Shown here one piece after another: positions 35,101-48,800 of a stretch of DNA of 64,000 nt (its first letter is position 1; each line of letters begins with the position of its first letter). The notes under the pieces were generated by a model. It was not told the origin of the DNA. It did no database searches and saw only the letters and a list, made by a program, of their open reading frames with translations. The translations under genes were made by a program, and so were the position numbers. The DNA comes from Dromiciops gliroides (Eukaryota; Chordata; Mammalia; Microbiotheria; Microbiotheriidae), in assembly GCF_019393635.1 (NCBI RefSeq), contig NC_057862.1, forward strand, positions 266,862,441 to 266,926,440. The letters run 5' to 3'.

Positions 35101-38100
35101 CTGCCCCTGCCTTGGTGTTTTAAATAAGCTTTAAATTTTTTTCTCTACCTGCATTTGCTTCATTATTAAGGAAAAAAGCCCAAACAAAGACTTTCTTTCA
35201 ACAGGCCTCTATGGTCTCTATAAAAGAGAGATAAAGTCTTCTGATGAGAGGGTGAGTGTCTTCAGAAGATTTAGAATAGCCATTGTAGAGAGTGTGATGA
35301 TCAGTTAGGGACGTATAAAAGGATTGCCTTGCTGAGGGCCTAATTGAGATTATATAACATAAATTTGTAGCCAATCTAATCAGTATGGTGGCAAATTACT
35401 TCATCATTCAGTAGCAGGTGAGTAGGAATAGAGGAGGGTAGGTAGTTGGAGTAATCCTGAGTTAGTACTTGAATGACAGTAAGACAAACTGATTAATGAT
35501 TGGGTTAACTTTGCAAGGGAAGAAAAGTGAAGCTAGAGCAGGGTGATGGCCTGGGAAATTACTAATGAGTAGAAGGATCTGAGGTCCAAATAAAAATGTA
35601 GAATAGTTGTTAGGAGAGAGACAATGACAGAAGATTATGGCTGAATGATGGAGGACAAGGAATGTCACTTCAAAAAAGCAGTGAGGGACAGCTGGATGGT
35701 GCAGTGGATAGAGCACCAACCCTGGATTCAGGAGGACCTGAGTTCAAATCCAGCCTCAGACACTTACAATTGAGAAAACAACGGTTTTTGTATGCTTGGT
35801 GACATATCCAGCTAAGTCAAATTTTGGGGAGAGCATTTAAAGTTGAAATCAGATGGACAACAAATAACCTTGAGACAAAAATTTCAACAATATCACTCTT
35901 CTATTAATTATTGCAATCCCTACAATGGGTTTTTACCATAATGCATGTACCATTTGAGAAAATGGAGGATCCATAAGATGAAGTTACAGAGAAGAAAAAA
36001 AAAAGTGTATACACATACATATATATTCATATTTATATATGTATGTACACATATACATGCATTCATGCATATATGAAATCCAGCTGAAAATGATATAACT
36101 TTACAAGCACTGTTGGATCAATTAATTTTCAAGGTGCTCTCAAGAGAAGGCTACAAAATAATGGAGAAAATTACAGAGTGATTTTGTCAAGAAAATGTAA
36201 CCAGGAAGGCACTGATAACTACCAAGTCACATGCCTTATTTATGATGGTTGATGTATTTAACATAGGGATCCTCAATTTAAAAAAGAAATCTCTCTACTG
36301 TTTATTGATATCAAATATTCTCAGACCAGGTATACTCTCTGGTTCTTTTAAATTCATAAAAGAATAATCTATATGACACATATAACTATACAGAAATAAC
36401 TTTGTTCAATAATCCACGGAGAACTGACATCGAGGTGTTAAACCTAAGATGTTTGCCCCTGCTATGGTAAATGTTCCGTTTAAGGAGCAAAGGACTCTTT
36501 ATTGATCTCCAAAGGCATATTCTAAAATATTTTACAAAATTCCCTGAGCAACAGGACATTAACATTTTTTATTGATATCTTTTGTTTTTATATAATTTCT
36601 GAAAATATCCCTCCCCTTTTCCTGACCATAGTTTCTTTAAAAATTGAAGAAAAAAAGAATAAAAGTAGTTTTGGTAGAACTAATCAATACATCAACTGTG
36701 TCAGACATCCATGGGTGTCTGAAGGGAAGTTATGAGAAGGAAGGGAGGTATATTTTCTCAACTCTTCTTAGGGCCAAGGTTGGTAATTATAGTCAGTGAG
36801 TCAAGAAGTATTTATTAAGTATTGACTAAGACCCAGGTACTGCGTTTAACACTGGGGATACAGAGAAAGCCAAAATCAGTTTCTGCTCTCAAGGAGCTAA
36901 TATTCTAACAGATGAGGCAACATGTATATAAGTATATACAGTATAGATGGAAGGTAATCTTAGGTGGGAAGCTGAGGGGATTGGGAAAGGCCTATTGCAA
37001 AAGTGAAGAGAGAAAGATCATTCTGGGTATGAGGAGAGACAGTGCAAATATCATGTTGTTTGTGAGTAATAGCAAGTAGGTCACTGTAGTTAGATCACAG
37101 AATACATATGGAGGGGACCAAAAAGTATATAGATAGAAAAGGGAAAGGTTGTCAAGGGTTTTAAATGCCAAACAAAGCATTTTATAGTTAATCCTGGAGG
37201 AACAGGGAATCACTGGATTTGACTGAGTATCAGAGTAACATGGTCACTGTGGAGGTTGTGTGGAAGATTTATCAAGAGTAAGGAGACTTGAGGGAAGGAA
37301 ACTGGTGAGAATCCTACTGCAGTAGTCTAGCTGTGAGATGATGAGAGTCTACACCAGAGTGGTGACTATCCAAGTGGAAAAAAAAAACGACATATGGAGA
37401 TGTTATAAAGGTAGAAGATTTGACAATAAATTGGATATATGGAACGAGTGAGAGTGAGGAGTCAGAATAAAATAGGTTTTAAGATTAGGTGATTGGGAAG
37501 ATGGTAATATCTAAGTAGTAATATAAAAGGTGAGAAGAATGAAGGATTTGAAGAGAAAGATGAATTCTAATTCTGACATGCTGAGTTGGCTGAGTTGGTG
37601 TTGTGAAACTAGAGCTTAAGAAAAAGATTAGGAGGCTACATATATAGATCTAGGAATCATCTTATGATGATGACTAAACCAATGGAAGATGACGGGATCA
37701 TCAAACGAGGAAGAAGAAAAGAGAAGAGGGAACCAGGATGTCTCACTTGGGGGACATTCATGGTTCATGGCATGAAATAGATGACTAAAGAGACTAAAGA
37801 ATGGTCAGATGGGTAGGAAAAAGAACTAGGAGAGAGCAGTGTCACAAAAACCTAGAGAGGAAAGAGTATCTAGGAGGAAGGGATAAATTTTTTTCAAATG
37901 TTGCAGAGAGGTCAGGGAGGATGAGGACTGAGAAAAAGCCATTCCAATTGGCAATAAGGAAACAATGTTCATTTTGGAGAGGAAAGTTTCAGTGAATAAT
38001 GACACAGGAAGCCAGAGTGCATAGGGTTAAGAGCAGAGGAAATAGGAACAACTAGAATAGACAGTTTTTTTAGCTATCTCGGGCTGAGATGGGGATGGTA

Positions 38101-39778
38101 GAGCCAAAGAAGAGTTTTTTCTTTTTCTTTACTTAATAGTATTTTATTATTTTTTTAAATAAGATTTTTTATTCCAAATTTTTCTCCCTCCCTCCTCTTT
38201 AAAACAGCAAGCAATCAGAGGTTATACATGTACAACAATCATGTTAAACAAATTCCCACATTAGGGAAGAGGTTTTTTTAAAATAAGGATGAGGTTGACA
38301 TGGACATGATTTTAGGCAACAAAAAAAAGTAGCCTTTTAAAAAAGAAGACACCAGGGGCAGCTAGGTGGCGCAGTGGTTAGAGCACTGGTCCTGGAGTCA
38401 GGAGTACCTGAGTTCAAATTCGGCCTCAGACACTTAATACTTACTAGCTGTGTGACCTTGGGCAAGTCACTTAACCCCAAATGCCTCACCTAAAAAAAAA
38501 AAAGACACAGAATGATAGAGGGAGTGGGAGGCAATTTGCTAAAGAAGACTGAAGGGGATGGGACCAAGGGTACATTTAAAGGAGCTCACTTTGGCAAAGA
38601 GAAGGATCACCTCTTCCAAAAGATAGGAAGACACAGTGGAGAAAGAGGTTTGAGCAGTATAAGGTAAGGAAGTGGAGAGGAAAGAGAATTTTTGGTGAAT
38701 GGCCTGAATTTTTTCAGTGCATTATGAGGTGATGTCTTCATGGAAGGTGTGGAGTTTGGAAAGATGGACTGAAGGTTGTGGAGAGTGGAATGCCTAGTCA
38801 CAGTGAGGGTTCAGTTGATATTACATAACATATTTTTTCACAGACCCAGTCAGCAGTTTTGTGATTTTTTTCTAGCTCTGTTCAGGAATACACAACTAGG
38901 ACTGAAGGGGGCACAGGTGGTAGGAATCCAGCATGGAGTTTGACAAGGAGGCAAGAGATTTGACAAATGTACAGCTGATAGTGTTAATGGGAAGTTACTG
39001 TAAGAGTGACAGTAAGAACTGGAAATCAAAGGAATGCCCATCAATTGGGAAATGGCTAAGCAAGCTGTGGTATATGATGGTGATGGAATATTATTGTGCT
39101 GTAAGAAATGACAAACAGAGTGACTTCAGAAAGGCCTGGAAAGATTTTTATGAACTGGTGTATGGTGAAAAAAGGTAAACAGGAAAGAAAAACTTGTTAT
39201 TCAATAAGGTTAAACTGTTTACATTCCTATATTGGGAAGATGATACTTATTACTCTTTTTTTTTTAAAAATTTTTTTTTTATGGGGCAATGGGGGTTAAG
39301 TGACTTGCCCAGGGTCACACAGCTAGTAAGTATCAAGTGTCTGAGGCCGGATTTGAACTCAGGTACTCCTGAATCCAGGGCCGGTGCTTTATCCACTGCA
39401 CCACCTAGCCGCCCCGATACTTATTACTCTTAAGAACTATATCTCTATTAGGGAATTAGAAGGAGTATACATAGAGGGTGAGGGTATACATTGACTTTGA
39501 TGTGATGATATAAAAAAATTAAGGGATTAAAAAAATGATTGTACTGGGAGAAGAGAATGGAGGGGCAGAATGCATAAATTATAGTATATGAAGAGACATG
39601 AAAGATGTACTTCAGTAGAGGGAAAGAAAGGAGGGGCTGGGCATTATCTGAAGTTTACTTTCATTGGATTTGGCTCAAAGAGTAGACACTCTCAGTTGGG
39701 TACAGAAATTTATCTGATCCTACAGGGAAGTAGGAGAGGAGGGCAAAAGCAAAACACTGGTGTGGAGGGACAGGGTGT

Positions 39779-39840
<62 letters not shown>

Positions 39841-42800
39841 AAGGGGGAGGGAGAGAGAAGTATAAACAGAGAGAAAAATAGGATGGAGGGAAATACACAG
39901 TTAGTAATACAGTTAGTAATCATAATTGTGAATGTGAATGGAATAAACTCTCCCATAAAATGGGAGAGCAGAGTGTATTAAAAACCAGACATGAAACATA
40001 TTTGAAGAATATACACAGAGTAAAGGTAAAAGGCTGGAGTAGAATATATTATGCTTCAGTGGAAATAAAAAAAAAAAAAGGCAGGGGTAGCAATCCTGAT
40101 CACAGACAAAGCAAAAACAAAAATAGATCTAATTAAGAGACAAGAAAGGAAACTACATAATACATGCAGGGGACCATACATATAAACATATATGCACCAA
40201 ATGTTATAGCATACAAATTCTTACTAATGGAGGACCTCAACCTCCCCCTCTCAGAACTAGATAAATCTAATCACAAAATAAGAAAGAAGTTAAAGGTGAA
40301 GAAGGAGTTCTACCAAATTCGTTTTATGACACAAATATGGTGGTGATACCAAAACCAGGCAAAGCAAAAACAGAGAAAGAAAATTATAGACCAATCTCCC
40401 TAATGAATATTGATGCTAAAATCTTAAATAAGATATTAGCAAGGAGATTACAGCAAGTGATCACCAGGATAATACACTATGACCAGGTGGGATTTATACC
40501 AGGAATGCAGGGCTGGTTCAACATTAGGAAAACTATTAACATAATCAACCACATCAATAAGAAAACCAACCAAAATCATATGATTATCTCAATAGATGCA
40601 GAGAAAGCTTTTGACAAAGTACAGCACCCATTCCTAATAAAAACACTAGAGAGTTTAGGAATAGGGGGAGCTTTCCTTAGAATAATAAACAGTATCTACC
40701 TAAAGCCATCAGCAAGTATTATATGCAATGGAGATAAATTAGAGGCCTTCCCAATAAGATCAGGGGTGAAACAGGGATGTCCATTATCACCCCTATTATT
40801 TAATATTGTCCTAGAAATGTTAGCTTTAGCAATCAGAGAAGAGAAAGGAATTAAAGGAATTAGAATAGGCAAGGAGGAAACAAAACTATCACTCTTTGCA
40901 GATGATATGATGGTATACTTAAGGAATCCTCGAGAATCAAGTCAAAAATTACTTGAAACAATTAACAACTTTAGCAAAGTAGCAGGATATAAAATAAATC
41001 CACATAAATCATCAGCATTTCTATACATGACCAACAAAGTCCAGCAGCAAGAGATAGAAAGAGAAATTCCATTTAAAGTAACGGTAGGTAATATAAAATA
41101 CTTGGGAGTCTACTTGCCAAGACAAACCCAGGAACTCTATGAACACAACTACCAAACACTCTTCACACAAATCAAATCAGATCTAAATAATTGGAAAGAT
41201 ATCAATTGCTCATGGATAGGCAGAGCTAATATAGTAAAAATGACAATACTGCCTAAATTACTTTACTTATTCAGTGCCATACCAATCAGGCTACCTAAAA
41301 ATTATTTTATACAGCTAGAAAAAATAATAACAAAATTCATCTGGAAAAACAAAAAATCAAGAATATCCAGGGAAATAATGAAAAAAAATTCACAGGAAGG
41401 TGGGTTAGCGGTACCAAACCTGGAGCTTTACTATAAAGCGGCAGTCATCAAAACTATCTGGTACTGGCTAAAAAATAGAGTGGTAGATCAATGGAATAGG
41501 CTAGGCTCAGGAAATGCAGTAGTAAATGACACTAGTAATGTAGTGTTTGATAAACCCAAAGACTCCAGCTTCTGGGATAGGAACTCAGTATTTGACAAAA
41601 ACTGCTGGGAAAACTGGAAGATAGTATGGCAGAAATTAGGCTTAGACCAACATCTTACACCTTATACTAAAATAAGGTCAAAATGGATACATGATTTAGA
41701 CATAAGAGGTGATACCATAGGTAAATTAGGAGAGAAAGGAATAGTGTACCTATCAGATCTTTGGAAAGGAGAACAGTTTTTGACCAAACATGAGATAGAG
41801 TATATTATAAAATGCAAAGTGGATGATTTTGATTATATTAAATTAAAAAATTTTTGTACAAACAGAAGCAATGCATCCAAAATTGGAAGGGAGGCAGAAA
41901 GCTGGGAAACAATTTTTGAGGCCAGTGCTTCTGATAAAGGCCTCATCTCTAAAATATATAGGGAATTAAATCAAATTTATAAGAATCCAAGTCATTCCCC
42001 AATTGAGAAATGGGCAAAGGATATGAACAGGCAGTTTTCTGATGAAGAAACCAAAGCTATCTATTCCCATATGAAAAAATGCTCTAAATCTCTAATGATT
42101 AGAGAGATGCAAATTAAAACAACTCTGAGGTACCACCTGACACCTATCAGATTGGCTAAAATGACAAAAAAGGAAGATAATAAATGTTGGAGAGGCTGTG
42201 GGAAAATTGGAACACTAATGCATTGTTGGTGGAACTGTGAGCTGATCCAACCATTCTGGAGAGCAATTTGGAATTATGCCCAAAGGGCGATAAAGCTGTG
42301 CATACCCTTTGACCCAGCAATCCCACTTTTAGGTCTTTTGCCCAAAGAAATCATGGAAGGGGGAAAGGGACCCACATGTACAAAAATATTTATAGCTGCT
42401 CTTTACGTGGTAGCAAGGAATTGGAAGTTGAGGGGGTGCCCATCAATTGGGGAATGGCTGGACAAGTTGTGGTATATGAATACAATGGAATACTATTGTG
42501 CTGTAAGAAATGATGAGCAGGAAGAGTTCAGAGAAACCTGGAGGGACTTACGTGAGCTGATGATGAGTGAGATGAGCAGAACCAGAAGAACATTGTACAC
42601 AGTATCATCAACATTGAGTGTTGACCTACTGTGATGGACTATATTCTTCTCACCAATGCAATGGTACAGAAGAGTTCCAGGGAACTCATGATAGAAGAGG
42701 ATCTCCAAATCCAAGAAAAAAAAAGAAAGAAAGAACTGTGGAGTATAGATGCTGATTGAACCATATTATTTCTTTTGTTTTGGGTGCTGTTGGTTTTTTT

Positions 42801-45800
42801 TTTTCTATTTTGAGGTTTTGCATCACTGCTCTGATTCTTTCTCTTGTAACAGGATTAATGCAGAAATAGGATTAATGTTATTATGTGTATATATATATGT
42901 GTGTGTATATATATATCTATATGTATATGTATAGATATATATAGATATAACCTATATCAGATTACCTGCTGTCTAGGGGAGGGGGGAGGGAGGGGAGGGA
43001 GGGAGGGAGAAAAATCTGAAATTGTAAAGCATGTATAAACAAAAGTTGAGAACTATCTTTACATGTAACGGAAAAAATAAAATATCTCAAAAAAAAAAAA
43101 AAGAAGTTAAAGAAGTAAATGGAATTTTAGAAAAGTTAGATATGATAAACCTCTGGAGAAAATTGAATGGGGAAAGGAATATAACTTTTTCTCAGTGGTA
43201 CAGAGGTAAGAGTCATCATAAAAACATGTCCTTATCCTAATGTAGGGATTAAAAGTTAAGTGATAGGGGCGGCTAGGTGGCGCAGTGGATAAAGCACCGG
43301 CCTTGGATTCAGGAGTACCTGAGTTCAAATCCGGCCTCAGACACTTGACTTACTAGCTGTGTGACCCTGGGCAAGTCACTTAACCCCCATTGCCCAGCAA
43401 AAAAAAAAAAAAAAAAAAAAAAAGTTAAGTGATAACTAAGGCCTTTTATTAGAGAGCCTTAGATAATTGGGAAAATGGTTCAACAAATATTGTTTCATTA
43501 TAAGGAAATGATGAGAGGTGACTTCATCAAATCCTGGGTAGTATGTATGAACTGATTGATGCAAAGTGAAATAAGCAGAGTCAGAAGAAATTAAACCAGT
43601 ATAAGGGTAAGATAAAGAGAAAACAATTCTGAAACTAATGAATACAAAGAATCAAGCCTCCAGGAGACCTGAAAATGCTTTAAACATTACTCTTTTTCAT
43701 ACAGAAAGTGTGGACAACAGATGGAAAAAGGAATATTTTTAGACGTGGCCATAGTGTGGGTTAACCTCCACTTCCCCAGTGTGGAGGGAGAATTTGGGAG
43801 GAAGAAAGTAAGGTTAATGGGAGTTTTTGTTAGTAAAAATAGTCTTAAGGAGTCGTAATATTTCAGATTCACTCAAGGGAAGATCAAATACTATGACTAA
43901 GCCTATAATCCAAAGAGATATAAGAAAAAAGAAAAGGTGCACTTACATTTACAACAATATTTACAAGCAGGTCTTTTTGTTCTGACAAAGACTGGAAATT
44001 AAGGGTTTGCCCATATACTAGGGAATGGCCAAACAAATTATGACTTATGAATGAAATGCATCATGCCAAAAGAAATGGTAGAGGAGATAGATGATTTCAG
44101 AAAAACCTGAGAAGACCGATCTCAATAAGTTCTGAAATGAAATGAACTGATGCAGAGTGGACTGAGCAGAACAATGTTGTAAAAATGAGCAACTCTGAAA
44201 GAATAAGAACTCTGATCAATGCAATGATCAGTCATGATTCCAGAAGACTGATAATGAAGAATGTTACCTACTCCTTAATAGAGAGGTGATGGACTAAACA
44301 TACAGAATGAGATACAAATTTTTCGACATATGTGGCCAATATGGGATTTGTTTTGCTTGATTACACATATCTATTATCAGGGTTTTTGTTTTTCTTTTTT
44401 GTTAGGCTGTAGATGATGGAAGTAGAGGTTGCGAGAGAAAATAAATGTTTTTCATTAAAAAATAACTTAGGTTTGCAAAGTGCTTTACAAACATCTCATT
44501 TATTTTATTTTGTTTTGTTTTTTCTTTGTTTTTTTGTAGGGCAATGGGGGTTAAGTGACTTGCCCAGGGTCACACAGCTGTGTGCCAAGTGTCTGAGGCC
44601 AGATTTGAACTCAGGTACTCCTGAATCCAGGGCTGGTGTTTTATCCACTGCACCATCTAGTTGCCTCCTCATTTTATTTTTACAACAACTCGGAGAATAG
44701 GCACTATTATTATTCCCATTTTTATAGATAAGGAAACTGAGGCAAATGGAGGTTAAGTATCTTGCCCAGGATCCAACAACTAATAAGTGTCTAAGGAAGA
44801 ATTTGAACTTAGTTCTTCCTGACTCCAAGTCTATCACTCTACCCACTGTATCAACTACCTGCTTTTTGTCCTTTTTGATTTCACTTTGAGAGGGACATAG
44901 GGATATGACCCTCCACTGAGATGGAAAGTGCCCCCCCTTCGGCCTAGTGATCTAATCTCAAAGTCTTAAAGCCACTTAGAGCCCCCTATTTCTCTCTCTC
45001 TCTGTTTTTTCTCTGGAGAGAGGCAATAATGGGAAGCTACTATCCCCCTTTTTAAATATAGGCATATCAACTTAAAAATTGTTTCAAAGAGTCTGCACCG
45101 AGACATTACATAGACATGATAAATTTTTGCAGAAACAGAAAATGTTGCAAAATAATTTATCGCTGAACATTCCAGGAGAATGATTTATTGCTGAACCCAA
45201 TTACCGCATTTTGCTCAAATTAGATGTCTGTCAAGAGTATAAAAACTGCTTGGTTTCCTAATCCCAGTGTGTCACACCTCCTGGTTGTCCCAGTGAGTGT
45301 GGTACACCTTTCTTTCGAAAGAAATAAAATCAATGCTTTGGCCTCCTTTCTCCTCGAGTCTCTATTACAGGGGTCAGTGGGTGTACTTCCCATCCCACTC
45401 AACTTCTAAACACCTCCAAAAAGCAAAAAAGTCTGCCCAACCACTCTGCCTCCCAATAGTAAATAGGCTTTGTATTAGGAAATATGTAATGTATATTTTT
45501 AGAAACAAACAATGATTGCAAATTGAAAAATTTAAATTAGATAAAGCACTGCAAATTTCACAAGAAAAACAAAAGGTTTCAACAGGTATAGCTTCACCTG
45601 ACAACTATAAAAGAGAATGAAAATTCATGAAGAAAAATAAGTATCATTGTCTCACATCTATAAAGACAGCTGTGTGGCCTTGGGCAAGTTACTTAATTTA
45701 CTAGGCCTCAGATTCTCACATGTAAAATGAAGGGTTAAACGTAGATGATCTCTAAGGCCCCTTCCAGCTCTCTATCTATAATTCTATAGATTTACGTGAG

Positions 45801-48800
45801 GAAGAAGTGGAAGAGTACAAAAGACCACGTGAAAGTGAGAGATCAAATGCACATCCAGGCACGTGTAAATGAAAGTTTTCTTTACCTCTCAGGTTCATTT
45901 GGTGAGCAGGAGTTCCACTGGATTCCTCCTTACTTTTATAGCAAGAAATAGATGTATCTTTAAAGGTGCACCAGTACTGCTTATAACCTTTTAGTGTCAA
46001 CTTCTTAGGCCTGTGTATGAAACACAATTCAGGAAATTATAAAAATTAGCAGTTTATTAAAAAGTAAAGTTCTGGTAGCCAAAATTTATATAAAAGGATA
46101 CTGACAAATGTATTAGTCTTCTAAGCTATCTTAGAACAAATAAAACTCTGTAAGAGAAGTTATTATTCTCTAAGTTCTAGGAATAAACACATTTTGCATT
46201 CTTTTGTAATGAAAGATTTACCCTGGCATGGAAGTCTCATACCCTAATACCTCTAATTTTTAGCAGAATTCGCAGGAAATAAACAGAAACTTGGATGGAA
46301 ATGTTTACCAAGAACCAAATAATAAATATTTTCCTAAACTAAGAATCACCTTAAAGAATGATAATTTGATGTTTACAAAACCTTTTACACGTATTTTCAT
46401 TTGATCTTTCTAACAACCCTGTGAGGTCAGAATTAAAGGCATACCCCAGTTTTGCAGATGAGGAACCTGGAGCTCAGAGAAGTGAAATGATTTGCACGAG
46501 ACTACTAGAAAAATAGCTAGAAAATACTGGAGTTGAGATTTGAATGTCTCTTTCTTGAATGTCTAGGTTGAAGTCTAGCATTCTTTCTACTATACTATAA
46601 AATGTTCCTGAAATTCTGGCTGGAACAATCTTATTATGACAAGAGGCAAGTGCTTATAATAATAATAATAATCCAAATAATTTCAGATTTTAATCACTGA
46701 AGGACACTAAGAAATTCTGGAAATGGGATTCCTGCAACACTAAGTTTAATAAAAGTTATTTCTTTATCAAAAAGTTTTATTATTTAACTGTACATTTCCA
46801 TTGATTATTTTTCTTTAAAACTGTAGCAATATTCCTATATTATTAAAGCAGTAATTGGGCTACTTAGTTCAAGAGGAAGGTGCTACTGAAGTCCAAGTCA
46901 CAGGCTAGGATACTGTATGAACAAACTATCTTTAAATTAAAAAAAAAATTGGGGAGGGGGGGACAATGAGGGTTAAATGACTTGCCCACGGTCACACAGC
47001 TAGTAAGTATCAAGTGTCTGAGACCAGATTTGAACAAGTCCTCCTGAATCCAGGGCCAGTGCTACTGAGTTGCCCCTCAAGCTACTCCAAGGTGAACAGT
47101 CTCATAACTGTAATTTACAAAAGGAAAACCAGGCAAGGGGATGTGAAAATCATAAGTCTGGGGGAGGCTGTAATTGAACCTATTCCCTACCTTTACCAGC
47201 ACCTTTCTTATAAAGTCTACTATTCTCTTTGCAACTACCTTATGTCATTCCTAGGCATGCTCCCAGTAGCATTAAGAGGTTGGGGTTAGGGGTTCCCAGG
47301 ATATTGCTGAGATGGTGTGATGGTCTGGTCTGAGAAGCCTTCTAATTTGCTCACTCCTACTTATTTATTCCTTTGTTGTATTCAAGAGTTATGCCCAATG
47401 CTTCTTGGGCTAGGTGCCAGGTGGCGCAGTGGATAAAGCACCGGTCCTGGATTCAGGAGGACCTGAGTTCAAATCCAGCCTCAGACGCTTGCCACTTGCT
47501 AGTTGAGTGACCCTGGGCAAGTCACTTGACACTCACTGCCGCCAAAACAAACAAACAAAAAACCAAAAGTAAATGAAATTCTAGTACCTCCTGCCTCCCC
47601 ATCCCTGCCACGTATCCACTGTATGACCTTAGGCAAGAGTCTTAACCTTTCTAGGATTCAGTTGCCTCTTGTGTAGACTGTGGTTAATATCCAAAGTCAG
47701 GGGGCCGAATCAGATGATCTCTTGATGACCCTTCCTTAGACGTTAACTATGTTTCTATATGGTTTTTGTGAGCCTTGGGAGTATAGTGCCCCAAGGGTCT
47801 CCATCTTCCCTTATAATAGGGACTACCTTGCAGACTGCCAAGAGGTAAACTCTAAAATTTTCACCCTGAAATCGCTACAGTCCTGGGGATTGTAGGGCCA
47901 ATCTAGGTCTGCACATGCACTGATCAATTGGTCTTCAATTATTATTATTTTTTTTTCCTGAAAGAATTACCTTGTGAATTACCTTCATTTCTAGCTATAC
48001 TGCTTTGGGACTTCTCTGACTTTTTCACCATGCTCTCCCCTGTTCTCCCTCCCTCACTTACTTCTGACCTCCCTCCAGCTTTTTGGCTTTCTTTTGAATC
48101 TTGTCTTTTTCAGTTAGACTGTAGGTTCTTTGAGGGCAAGATCTTTTTTAAAAAAATAAATTTGTATGCCCGGGGACAGCTAGGTGGCGCAGTGGATAAA
48201 GCACAGGCCCTGGATTCAGGAAGACCTGAGTTCAAATCCGACCTCAGACACTTGACACTACCTGTGTGACCTTGGGCAAGTTGCTTAACCCTCACTGCCC
48301 TGAAAAAAAAAATGTATACCCAGTCCCTAACAGATACGATGCTTAGTAAATGTTTACTGACTAACTGATTGACTGATAGGTTCTGTAACTTTTTTCTGTT
48401 TCCTGAATATCAAGGCTCTTGTATTATTTGGTATGGAATGAGAGAGAACTTCCCTTTTTAATCTATCATCATCTCACAAATGGTACATGGAACATCTACA
48501 AAATATGTTGGGAGGCTTTCCTCTGGGGCTTTTCCCAATTCATGTAGCATTCAGGCTGTCCCTTATTCTTCCTACATGATGCTAGCCCATTTTCTTTAAA
48601 CTTAACAGTAATTTATTTTTTCCCAATTGCACGTAAAGATAGTTTTCAACATTAATTTTTGTAAGATTTTGAGTTGCAAATTTTTCACCCTCTCTCCCTC
48701 CCTTCCTCCCCACCCCCCCTTTCTGGAGACAGCAAGCAATATGATATAGGTTATCTTATTTCCTAATTGATGGACAATCCCTCAATTTCCACCCATTTCT

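Larger units (their letters stand above)
39180..40295 (+). mobile_element. Older L1: inter-ORF region and ORF2 endonuclease part
   Basis: Contains the roughly 0.5-kb inter-ORF sequence also seen in the minus-strand HAL1-like copy, then the start of ORF2 with endonuclease-like motifs ([10 protein letters not shown] at about 39930; INIYAPN at about 40187; [13 protein letters not shown] at about 40240). It is interrupted by a SINE (39257-39415) and by a younger L1 at 40296, after which its sequence resumes at 43113. Frame breaks are present. Confidence 0.8.

Noticed and set aside
39588-39956. Open frames rich in His-Thr or Arg-Glu repeats
   Set aside because: They are translations of the (GT)n(GA)n microsatellite.
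40164-40346. 60-codon frame joining endonuclease-like and RT-like L1 parts
   Set aside because: It crosses the boundary between the older L1 and the younger inserted L1, so it is a chance fusion.
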